Origin: Actinobacteria bacterium IMCC26207
GTDB taxonomy: Bacteria > Actinomycetota > Acidimicrobiia > Acidimicrobiales > Microtrichaceae
Length of the DNA stretch: 64,000 nucleotides
Direction: 5' to 3'
NCBI GenBank assembly: GCA_001025035.1
Contig: LCZK01000008.1
Location: 1-64,000, forward strand
Positions within the stretch are counted from its first letter, which is position 1. Each line of letters opens with the position of its first letter. The notes under the pieces were generated by a model. It saw nothing but the letters and a program-made list of their open reading frames with translations, did not search any database and had not been told where the DNA came from. A program made the position numbers and the translations under genes. Of this stretch, positions 52,078-58,329 are shown in pieces.

Positions 52078-52800
52078 TCAGGCAGCCCGACGGCTACGAA
52101 CCAGCCTGGCTACAACAAGCGCCGCAGCGCCAGCAAGCAACACACCGATACCTAAGAACAACAGCGTGGAGCTACTGCCTGTGAAGGCAAGGACACCAGC
52201 CGGCGTTGACTTCGAATCGGTCGCAGGAGGCGAATTTTGAGCCGTCTTATGCACTACCTCTTCGGAAGGAACATTGCTGCCAGTTGTAGATTCTGGAACG
52301 GTCGTCGAGGTCGTCGAGTTCGGCACCGTGGTTGTGGTGGTCTCCTCGGGGCAGGGCTGATAGAGCGGTAGCGCTGGGTCATTGCCGCAACCTGGTGAGC
52401 CTGTTGTGCTGGCATCCCTAGGCGGGTAGACCGGGTTCGGCGTATCGCCAGCAACGCGGACAAGCGGTGCGATGGGATCTGGGGCCTCTTCAGCTAGATG
52501 AAGGCAGCCATCACAGCCTTCGGCGTCACCCGCAGCAGGGTCATCTCCATCGTCATCCACGATGGCAACGGCAGGGGGGACCGTGGTTGTTGTGACCGTG
52601 GGCGTGGGCAAGTGTGGAAACGCTGGAAGTACGTAAACCGGGTCGAGAGTAAAGACGACTCCTGGCGGCACAGTTGGTGCAGGTTCTGCCGAGGCTGAAG
52701 CTGCGAATGGTCCAGCACCAAGGACCACAACTGCAGCAGTCGCTGCTAGGGCCGTCAGAGTGGCACAGCTTTGGTGGAATCGATTGCGAGAGATTTTCAT
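52078..52800 (-). CDS. LAFTG-anchored surface protein A
   Basis: Secreted protein with an N-terminal signal peptide (TALAATAAVVVLGAGPFAASASA), a Pro/Thr/Asp-rich body with TTTTTVP stalk blocks, a short cysteine module (GSPGCGNDPALPLYQPCPEE) and the wall-sorting end VLAFTGSSS, membrane helix, RSRRAA. LAxTG is the form used by class E sortases of Actinobacteria; no sortase gene is in the window. I set the start at the second ATG (MKIS, 52800), because it aligns with the start used by paralogue C and gives 8-bp spacing to AAGGAG; ATG 52806 gives only 2 bp. Confidence 0.8.
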   Translation of the reverse strand: MKISRNRFHQSCATLTALAATAAVVVLGAGPFAASASAEPAPTVPPGVVFTLDPVYVLPAFPHLPTPTVTTTTVPPAVAIVDDDGDDPAAGDAEGCDGCLHLAEEAPDPIAPLVRVAGDTPNPVYPPRDASTTGSPGCGNDPALPLYQPCPEETTTTTVPNSTTSTTVPESTTGSNVPSEEVVHKTAQNSPPATDSKSTPAGVLAFTGSSSTLLFLGIGVLLAGAAALVVARLVRSRRAA

Positions 52801-52900
52801 GTTCATAGCTCCTTGTGTCTGAGGAGGGGTTGTTCCCTCGTTCAGATGTCCAGAGCCAGGAGCGCTCAGAATCTTTCAGTTTTTTAGAAAAGATTTTGCA
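52801..52900 (-). promoter_or_regulatory. Conserved leader, copy A
   Basis: About 95 bp nearly identical to the leader of surface protein B and recognisable in two more genes. Shared blocks in gene direction: CTGAAAGATTCTGAGCGCTC, CTCTGGACATCTGA, GAGGGAACAACCCCTC (small hairpin), AAGGAGCT. It must contain promoter and/or 5' UTR signals. Confidence 0.75.
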
Positions 52901-52918
52901 GAAAGTTTCAGTCTTCAC

Positions 52919-52946
52919 TTGACAGAGTGCTTTACATACCTACATT
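52919..52946 (+). promoter_or_regulatory. Candidate vegetative promoter for surface protein D
   Basis: TTGACA at 52919-52924, 16-bp spacer, TACATT at 52941-52946, in an AT-rich island upstream of the plus-strand gene. This differs from the leaders of the other surface genes, which lack such boxes. Confidence 0.4.
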
Positions 52947-53034
52947 ATGTATATAACCTGATGCAGCAGTTCACTAGTCCCGGTTGGCTTGTTCTGCTGC
53001 TAACACCAAACCCAACAACACATATGGAGTGATC

Positions 53035-53799
53035 ATGAAACACACCGTTCGAGTTCTGCTGCTTCTGGCAGTAACAACACTTGGGTTGTCGGCCCTCAGC
53101 GGATCAGCCTCCGCTACGACCTCGACGCCAAGGGCCATTGTGCCAAGTACTACCTGCTCAGGCAGTTTGGTGAGCATCGTGCTCAACGGACCAGGGGGCA
53201 GCAGCACCGCACCAACAGGATCGACAGTCGAAGTCCGGGGAAGGATCATCATGGCACCCGGTGCTGATCTTGGTCTGGGTGTAGATGAGTCAATCAGCAA
53301 CGTCATCGATTCAATCACCGCATCCCTAAATGGCGGCGCCGGGGTTGATGCCGAGGGCGAGGGCGGGTCGATCAGGGCCAGCCTGTCACCAATACAAACG
53401 GGAGAAAACACAATCACGGTGAAAGTCGACATCGACACAGGAGACGACGAAGAGGAACTTACCTGCAAGTTCAAGGTGACTGGGGTGAGTGAGACTCCCA
53501 CGACAACGCTTGTTCCCGTTGATGATGCCGCCACTGCCCCCACTGCAGACGTTTCCACTACAACCGTTCCGACCGCTACAACAGTTCCGGCTGCTGGCGC
53601 AGTTCCGACCGCTGCGGCCTCGGTGCAAGGTGCCTCTGCAACTTCCTCTGCCGCAACTCCTGCTGCGAGTCCGCAGAGCGAACTCGCATTCACCGGAAAG
53701 AGTTCCGTACCTCTCGGGCTACTCGGCTTAGCACTCGCACTACTCGGCGCTGGACTCCTGATGATCGAGCGTAAGCAACGAGTGAAGCAAGCGGCCTAG
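53035..53799 (+). CDS. LAFTG-anchored surface protein D
   Basis: A 254-residue protein on the opposite strand from its relatives. It has signal peptide VRVLLLLAVTTLGLSALSGSASA, then a beta-rich domain with one cysteine pair (STTCSGSLVSIVLNG to ELTCKFKVTG) rather than the Cys-module of A and B. A Thr/Ala/Pro stalk follows, and the end is SELAFTGKSS, a helix and MIERKQRVKQ. ATG 53035 (MKHTVRV) follows ATGGAGTGATC. The globular domain could bind a ligand. It shares only the anchor plan with A-C. Confidence 0.8.
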   Translation: MKHTVRVLLLLAVTTLGLSALSGSASATTSTPRAIVPSTTCSGSLVSIVLNGPGGSSTAPTGSTVEVRGRIIMAPGADLGLGVDESISNVIDSITASLNGGAGVDAEGEGGSIRASLSPIQTGENTITVKVDIDTGDDEEELTCKFKVTGVSETPTTTLVPVDDAATAPTADVSTTTVPTATTVPAAGAVPTAAASVQGASATSSAATPAASPQSELAFTGKSSVPLGLLGLALALLGAGLLMIERKQRVKQAA

Positions 53800-53813
53800 A
53801 TAGCTAGCGAGGC

Positions 53814-53864
53814 GCGTCCGGAGCGGTTTTTCGACAGTATGTGTCGAAAAACCGCTCCAAACGC
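53814..53864. terminator. Long hairpin element, copy 3
   Basis: Core 53822-53856 identical to the other copies. It fills the gap between the convergent ends of surface proteins D and B, fitting a bidirectional terminator. Confidence 0.8.
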
Positions 53865-53871
53865 AGGCGGG

Positions 53872-54696
53872 TCAGGCAACCCGACGGCTACGAACCAGCC
53901 TGGCTACAACAAGCACTGCAGCGCCCGCTAGCAGCACACCAACACCCAAGAACAACAAGGTGGAACTGCTACCCGTGAACGCAAGCACACCAGTCTTTTC
54001 TACAGTCTTTTCGACACTCTTGTCTTCAACGCTTACAGCTGGCACCGTGCTAGTGGTCGTTGATCCTGGAACAGTGGTTGTAGTTGTCGAGTCAGGCACC
54101 GTGGTTGTGGTGGTCTCCTCGGGGCAGGGCTGATAGACCGCTAGTGCTGGGTCGTTGCCGCACCCCGGTGAGCCTTGTGTGCCTGTTGGTCCTGGCACGG
54201 TCGTAGTGGTGGTCTCCTCGGGGCACGGTATCTCTTGTTGAAGATCGACATTGTCGCAAGGCCCTGGTTGCCATTCGGGGCGTTCCGTGGGCCCGCTACA
54301 GAACTTCTCACCGCAAGGAACCCCACCCTCATCAGGAACCCCACCCTCATCAGGAACCCCGCCGTAGGGGGACGGTTCTGCTTCCGAACCAGCGTCACCT
54401 CCGTCCGAGTCGACATCTCGGGGGTCGGGGCCGATAGTGCGTGGAGTCGCGCCTGGTGTGCCTGATCGACCGGTACCCGCTGCTGCGATGGTGGTTGTCG
54501 TGACAGTCGCTCGAGGAATAATCGGAGCAACGAAGTTCTCAGGAAGGTAGTAGTCATCTCGGGGCGAGCCAGGGTTAGGCGCCGCCGAGGCGGAAGATAC
54601 AAACGGGCCGACGCAGAGAACTGCCACTGCTGCGACCGAGGCACAAGCAGTAACCGTCCGGAGAACTTTCCGTGAGGTTCCAACAGAGATTTTCAT
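53872..54696 (-). CDS. LAFTG-anchored surface protein B
   Basis: Paralogue of A with the same plan: signal peptide (VTACASVAAVAVLCVGPFVSSASA), variable Asp/Gly/Pro body, cysteine modules, TTTTTVP stalks and an anchor almost identical to that of A (VLAFTGSSSTLLFLGVGVLL, then RSRRVA). The phrase PCPEETTTTTVP occurs twice. A three-unit GGVPDE repeat is encoded by an 18-bp tandem repeat near 54310-54362. Ends are conserved and the middle differs, which suggests module exchange or diversifying selection. Start MKIS at 54696 is chosen by the leader alignment. Confidence 0.8.
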   Translation of the reverse strand: MKISVGTSRKVLRTVTACASVAAVAVLCVGPFVSSASAAPNPGSPRDDYYLPENFVAPIIPRATVTTTTIAAAGTGRSGTPGATPRTIGPDPRDVDSDGGDAGSEAEPSPYGGVPDEGGVPDEGGVPCGEKFCSGPTERPEWQPGPCDNVDLQQEIPCPEETTTTTVPGPTGTQGSPGCGNDPALAVYQPCPEETTTTTVPDSTTTTTVPGSTTTSTVPAVSVEDKSVEKTVEKTGVLAFTGSSSTLLFLGVGVLLAGAAVLVVARLVRSRRVA

Positions 54697-54797
54697 GTTC
54701 ATAGCTCCTTGCTCTGAAGAGGGGTTGTTCCCTCGCTCAGATGTCCAGAGATAGGAGCGCTCAGAATCTTTCAGTTTTTAGAAAAAGATTTTCAGCG
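54697..54797 (-). promoter_or_regulatory. Conserved leader, copy B
   Basis: Nearly the same as leader A over about 95 bp, including CTGAAAGATTCTGAGCGCTC, CTCTGGACATCTGA, GAGGGAACAACCCCTC and AAGGAGCT. Confidence 0.75.
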
Positions 54798-54872
54798 GAC
54801 TTTGCAGGGCGGGCAGCCTTCACAGCAGCCTCTCCTACCCCGAGCAGTTCAGTGCCGTTCATCGAGTGCAGT

Positions 54873-56438
54873 TCAGCGCGTGCAGTTGAGCACTGCGCTG
54901 CTACCGGTGTTACCGGCGAGGTCTGTGGCTACAGCCACAAATCCGAAGCTGGTTGCAGTGGGCTGGGTCGAAGGATTGAATGATGCAACCCAGGTACTCC
55001 CAGCTCCTGACATGGGTACTGACCCCGAGGTTGCAACGTCACTAGTCCAATTGAGACTCACCGATGCAACCCCGACTGCGGAACTCACCGTTGCTGTATA
55101 TGGCGTGTCGCAACCGCTAGTGAACCCACTGAGTGAAACCTGGGGTGGCAGCGCTGGCGGTGCAGTGGTCGGAGCTGCTGTAGGCGGCACTGCGGTAGGC
55201 GGCACTGCTGTTGCAGGCGGTGCTGTTGCAGGCGGTGCGGTAATCGGAGGTGCAGTGACTGCTGAGGCAACCGTTGATGTGGTCGACTCGGGAATACTCA
55301 CACCTCCCGCATCCAACATCGATGTTGTTGTCTGCACAGAACCCAACGAGGTATCGACACGAGGCCAGAACAACACAAACCCAGACTCGTCCGCATCTGG
55401 ATCCCTCAATTCGCTCGAAGCACCCTCTGAACGAACAGCCGTGTCACCTGAATCCAACAACACCGAACCACCAAGAACCAACAACAACACAACAAGCACC
55501 GCGAGCCCCACAACGAGCGCCCGGCGTCGAGCAGCACCATCCGCTGGCGGGAAACCATCCCCACGCCATGGCCGCCCACCCACTGTGTTCCCAGCACTTG
55601 CAGTAGCACCCACTCCAGCACTTGCAAGAACACGTTTGCGAACCGAAATCGGAACCCCCAGCAACGGCGACGCACCCGCAACACCAGACAACACAAACGC
55701 AGGCACCTTCTTGCGCGAACGCTCACACACCTCACAAGAATCAACATGGCGATTCACCCGCTTACGCCACAACACAGAAAACTCACCATCCCAACTAGCC
55801 AACACAGCAGCGAGTTCCGGGCAATCCGCTTGACCCCGACTAGCAATGAGCAACGCCCCCAACGACTGGCCCACACGCTCCTTCATCCGGTGTGAGGCCT
55901 GGTGTGCGTTATTCGCCGAAACTCCCAGAGTGCTTGCCAAGTCAGCGCCATCAATTCCCTGCAACACCAGTTCCAGCACCAGGCGGTCACTGCTCTCCAA
56001 CCCAGCGGCAGCTTGAGCAATCAACTGCGCCAACTCAGCCTGCTCCGCCGAGGCCTCAACCATCGTCGAAGAGGAATCAGCTGTGCGTAACGCTTCAGAA
56101 TCAGACATCTCAGATACCTCCTCTACAAGAACTGATCGAGACTCACGGCGGGTTTTCAAATACACCTGCCGGCGAGCAATAGCGAACAACCAAGGCTTCA
56201 AACGAGACGGATCACGAAGCTGTCCAAGGCGCTCAACCGCAACAAGAAACACATCACCGCACACATCCTCAGCCGCTGAACGATCAGCCAACATATGCGC
56301 ACACATCGTGTACACCCGACTTGCGTAACGGTCATAGATCTCTGCCAGAGCCTGCTGATCACCCGCACAAAAACGGCGCACTAACTCGGCGTCCTCAGCC
56401 GAACCCACCGTTGTGCTTGTTACTTGCTCAGCAGCCAT
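54873..56438 (-). CDS. Membrane-tethered ECF sigma factor with zinc-finger and Ig-like ectodomain (paralogue 2)
   Basis: A 521-residue paralogue of the protein at 50407. The sigma regions, HVDSCEVC finger and membrane helix (RRRALVVGLAVLVVLLLVLG) are almost identical. The recognition helix differs slightly (GVSANNAHQASH against GVSPSKAHLATF), which could alter promoter choice. The stalk (APPATAVPPTAVPPTAAP) and the Ig-like domain have diverged most (GFTSGCDTPYTATVSSAVG), so signal recognition may differ. The leader next to the ATG is shared with paralogue 1. Surface protein B follows about 180 bp downstream on the same strand. Confidence 0.85.
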   Translation of the reverse strand: MAAEQVTSTTVGSAEDAELVRRFCAGDQQALAEIYDRYASRVYTMCAHMLADRSAAEDVCGDVFLVAVERLGQLRDPSRLKPWLFAIARRQVYLKTRRESRSVLVEEVSEMSDSEALRTADSSSTMVEASAEQAELAQLIAQAAAGLESSDRLVLELVLQGIDGADLASTLGVSANNAHQASHRMKERVGQSLGALLIASRGQADCPELAAVLASWDGEFSVLWRKRVNRHVDSCEVCERSRKKVPAFVLSGVAGASPLLGVPISVRKRVLASAGVGATASAGNTVGGRPWRGDGFPPADGAARRRALVVGLAVLVVLLLVLGGSVLLDSGDTAVRSEGASSELRDPDADESGFVLFWPRVDTSLGSVQTTTSMLDAGGVSIPESTTSTVASAVTAPPITAPPATAPPATAVPPTAVPPTAAPTTAPPALPPQVSLSGFTSGCDTPYTATVSSAVGVASVSLNWTSDVATSGSVPMSGAGSTWVASFNPSTQPTATSFGFVAVATDLAGNTGSSAVLNCTR

Positions 56439-56524
56439 CTCACAAACTCCCTATAACCAACGCTAGACCAGCTTTCCAAAGACCCCGAGCGAGTTCGGAC
56501 GAGAACTTCGTGTCACGTTGCGAG

Positions 56525-56662
56525 CTACTTCATAGCTCGAAATCCCAAGATGACGGTCATGGTCGCAACTAGGCCGGCTGTTCGTGAACTGATCCAGCGA
56601 TACAGCTCCACGGCGATGCTGTCACTCATTGAATAGCTTGGGGGTGTATGGGAAAGATTCAT
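56525..56662 (-). CDS. 45-residue ORF under the shared leader
   Basis: Starts MNLSHTPP at the position where paralogue C starts MNLSLHS, behind the same AAGGAG leader, but then departs completely. A hydrophobic C-terminal stretch (TAGLVATMTVILGF) could span the membrane. Either a decayed surface-protein gene whose leader survives, or a small membrane peptide that would be coexpressed with the surface proteins. Confidence 0.4.
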   Translation of the reverse strand: MNLSHTPPSYSMSDSIAVELYRWISSRTAGLVATMTVILGFRAMK

Positions 56663-56755
56663 GTTCTTAGCTCCTTAGTAATGACGAGGGCTTGTGCCTT
56701 CGTTCAAGTGTCCAGAGCACCGAACCCACAGAACCTGACAACTTTTCGAACAAAT
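56663..56755 (-). promoter_or_regulatory. Conserved leader, copy of the small ORF
   Basis: Nearly identical to leader C (CTCTGGACACTTGAACGAAG, GCACAAGCCCTCGTCATTAC, AAGGAGCT) and related to leaders A/B. Confidence 0.75.
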
Positions 56756-56925
56756 CTCCTGGACTTATTCGGGGCCGATCAGCCCCCGGACGCGGCTGTG
56801 GCCCAGGCTCGACATCTGGTGTCGAGCCCGGGCCACTGGCTTGTAGGCGCCGGGTTGAAGCCGCCGTGTTGAAGGCTCCGGGTTGCAGGCGCCAGCCTTC
56901 GGTTCCCGCTCAAGGAGAAGCGCTG
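56756..56925. other. Gap with GC-rich stem-loop
   Basis: 170 bp between the small ORF's leader and the end of surface protein C. It holds the stem-loop at 56798-56836 and GGGTTGAAG/GGGTTGCAG-type short repeats; no gene. Confidence 0.5.
56798..56836. terminator. GC-rich stem-loop after surface protein C
   Basis: Arms of 17 bp (GTGGCCCAGGCTCGACA and its complement, one mismatch) around loop TCTGG. It shares the inner TCGACA-N5-TGTCGA geometry with the four long hairpins, but the rest differs. Position after surface protein C suggests termination. Confidence 0.65.
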
Positions 56926-57612
56926 TTAGGCCGTCCGAGGTTTCCGAACCAGCTTGGCTGCTACAAGTGCAACAGCACCGAGCAGCAACACTGCGAGACC
57001 TACGACCAACAGCGTGGAGTTGCTGCCAGTGAAGGCCAACACACCGGATTTCTCAGCAGTGTCATCCTTCACCTGCGGCGAGACCGTTGTAGTGGTCTGA
57101 GGCACCGAGGTGGTGGTAGTGGTGGTTGGGCATGGCGGGTAGTCGGCTCCGACAACTGGCCCACACGGAACCGTAGTAGGAACCGTTTCGGGGACGGTCG
57201 TGGTAGGGCCAGCAAGCGGGTTGGGGTCAGTTTGACCCTTAAGCGCCGCTGGAGTCGGGATTGAACTGGGGTCGGCGTGTGTGGGGTCTGGAACCGCTGC
57301 AGGTGTCGGGGCCGAGCTGGGGTCAGCAGGTGCAGGGTTTGGAACCGCTGCAGGTGTGGGAATTGAGGACGGATCAGCAACCTGTGGCAGTGGGATGCGA
57401 GCAAGGGTCCGGCTCGAGTATGTGGGGGCCTGGTCCATGTTGATCACCGGATCGGCCTCAGGTGCCTGATTCATGTTGATCACCGGATCAGGGTCAGTGA
57501 ATGGATCTGCTGACGCAACTGCTGCAAGCGGTCCAAAGCTCAACGCTCCGAGGCAAAGAACTGCTGCTGTTGCAACGAGGCCTCGATTGATGGAATGAAG
57601 TGAAAGATTCAT
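56926..57612 (-). CDS. LAFTG-anchored surface protein C
   Basis: A 228-residue relative of A and B. After signal peptide VATAAVLCLGALSFGPLAAVASA come two DPVINMNQAP-like units, then three 17-residue repeats of the type ADPSSIPTPAAVPNPAP, TTTVP stalks with PCGP and PPCPTTT, and the anchor VLAFTGSNS, helix, RKPRTA. The repeats would form an extended wall-spanning rod. Start is ATG 57612 behind AAGGAGCTACGAAC; the longer frame to 57657 runs into the leader. Confidence 0.8.
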   Translation of the reverse strand: MNLSLHSINRGLVATAAVLCLGALSFGPLAAVASADPFTDPDPVINMNQAPEADPVINMDQAPTYSSRTLARIPLPQVADPSSIPTPAAVPNPAPADPSSAPTPAAVPDPTHADPSSIPTPAALKGQTDPNPLAGPTTTVPETVPTTVPCGPVVGADYPPCPTTTTTTSVPQTTTTVSPQVKDDTAEKSGVLAFTGSNSTLLVVGLAVLLLGAVALVAAKLVRKPRTA

Positions 57613-57710
57613 GTTCGTAGCTCCTTGGTAATGACGAGGGCTTGTGCCTTCGTTCAAGTGTCCAGAGCACCGAACTCAGAAAACCTGACAACTTTTCGAA
57701 CAAGATTTCA
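57613..57710 (-). promoter_or_regulatory. Conserved leader, copy C
   Basis: Blocks CTCTGGACACTTGAACGAAG, GCACAAGCCCTCGTCATTAC and AAGGAGCT in gene direction. TGAAC-N15-CGTC inside it resembles an ECF promoter in spacing, but lies so close to the start codon that it could equally be an untranslated-region element. Confidence 0.7.
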
Positions 57711-57766
57711 TCTCTTCAGATTCCTGGTGGCAGCGGACAGCTATGAGCGCTGCGCTGTTCCCGAAC

Positions 57767-57817
57767 GCGTCTGGAGCGGTTTTTCGACAGTATGTGTCGA
57801 AAAACCGCTGCAGACGC
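57767..57817. terminator. Long hairpin element, copy 4
   Basis: Core 57775-57809 identical to the other copies. It lies downstream of the stop codon of the minus-strand gene remnant at 57843-58007 and upstream of surface gene C. Confidence 0.8.
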
Positions 57818-57842
57818 GACTCAACCTTCCCCTCATGATCGA

Positions 57843-58007
57843 TCAACGCCGGGGATAGGTATTGATTGCGGGGAACTGCCCTTCCGTAGTCAGTACAAGG
57901 TCCCGACCGTTCTGCTGAAACGCAGCGGCCTCGCCCTGAGACTCAGGTTGAATCTGAACCGAACAGGGCGGTGCAGTAAATGCGCCCGAGATGCTGTTGA
58001 CCTCGCC
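57843..58007 (-). pseudogene. 3' remnant of a beta-propeller-type lipoprotein gene
   Basis: Reads in frame GEVNSISGAFTAPPCSVQI and on to TEGQFPAINTYPRR, then stop; the last 37 codons are DNA-identical to the end of the gene at 62422-63450. An in-frame stop sits just upstream at 58008 and further similarity is lost. It is therefore a broken duplicate of the tail of that gene, ending about 320 bp before the permease-channel gene. Confidence 0.8.
57862..57971. repeat. 110-bp direct repeat, left copy
   Basis: Identical over 110 bp to 62441-62550 in the same orientation, with weaker similarity for some 20 bp on each side. The two copies bracket 4.5 kb holding the permease-channel gene. Confidence 0.95.
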
Positions 58008-58009
58008 TC

Positions 58010-58296
58010 AATTCCCCTCTAGCGAGAGGGCCTCTGGCAGCGGGTAAACGATGGAGGCTTTCAGGGTCCAAGGCCAGAAAATCTGCATGCCCAACGTCAA
58101 TTCGTTCAGAAATCGTTGGGATGGGTGGGTCTAGGTACTCAAGAACTTGCCGGGACAAACCACCGCTTCTTGGTACCCGGTGGAGGACCCCTCTTGACAT
58201 TTCAGAAAAGTGACCACGCTAGGACTGTTAAAGCCCATCAACCTATGGGGCTGCCATGTCGCAACTATGTTTGAATATAAGGGGAGGGGATGAGGC
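58010..58296. other. Region upstream of the permease-channel gene
   Basis: About 290 bp. A minus-strand frame of 85 codons ending at 57943 crosses it, but shows no known domain and I do not call it. It should contain the promoter of the permease-channel gene; GGGGAGGGGA at 58281-58290 is a strong ribosome site. Confidence 0.4.
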
Positions 58297-58329
58297 ATGC
58301 AGAAACGTTCGATTAGCGGTGCGCAATGA
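58297..58329 (+). CDS. Possible 10-codon leader peptide
   Basis: ATG at 58297 lies behind GGGGAGGGGATGAGGC and reads MQKRSISGAQ, then stop. Its TGA overlaps the ATG of the 1301-residue gene, which lacks its own ribosome site. This suggests translational coupling through a short leader. Confidence 0.35.
   Translation: MQKRSISGAQ

Noticed and set aside
54802-55833. Plus-strand 343-codon frame opposite sigma paralogue 2 (and its counterpart at 50675-51349)
   Set aside because: Both are antisense to conserved sigma-chain coding sequence. Their mutual similarity only reflects the paralogy of the minus-strand genes.
50356-57817. Four palindromes as a CRISPR array
   Set aside because: Copies are 1.7-4 kb apart with whole genes between them, and no cas gene is present.
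57943-58200. Minus-strand 85-codon frame after the lipoprotein remnant
   Set aside because: It is in a different frame from the remnant's conserved tail, has no domain and overlaps the duplicated segment.
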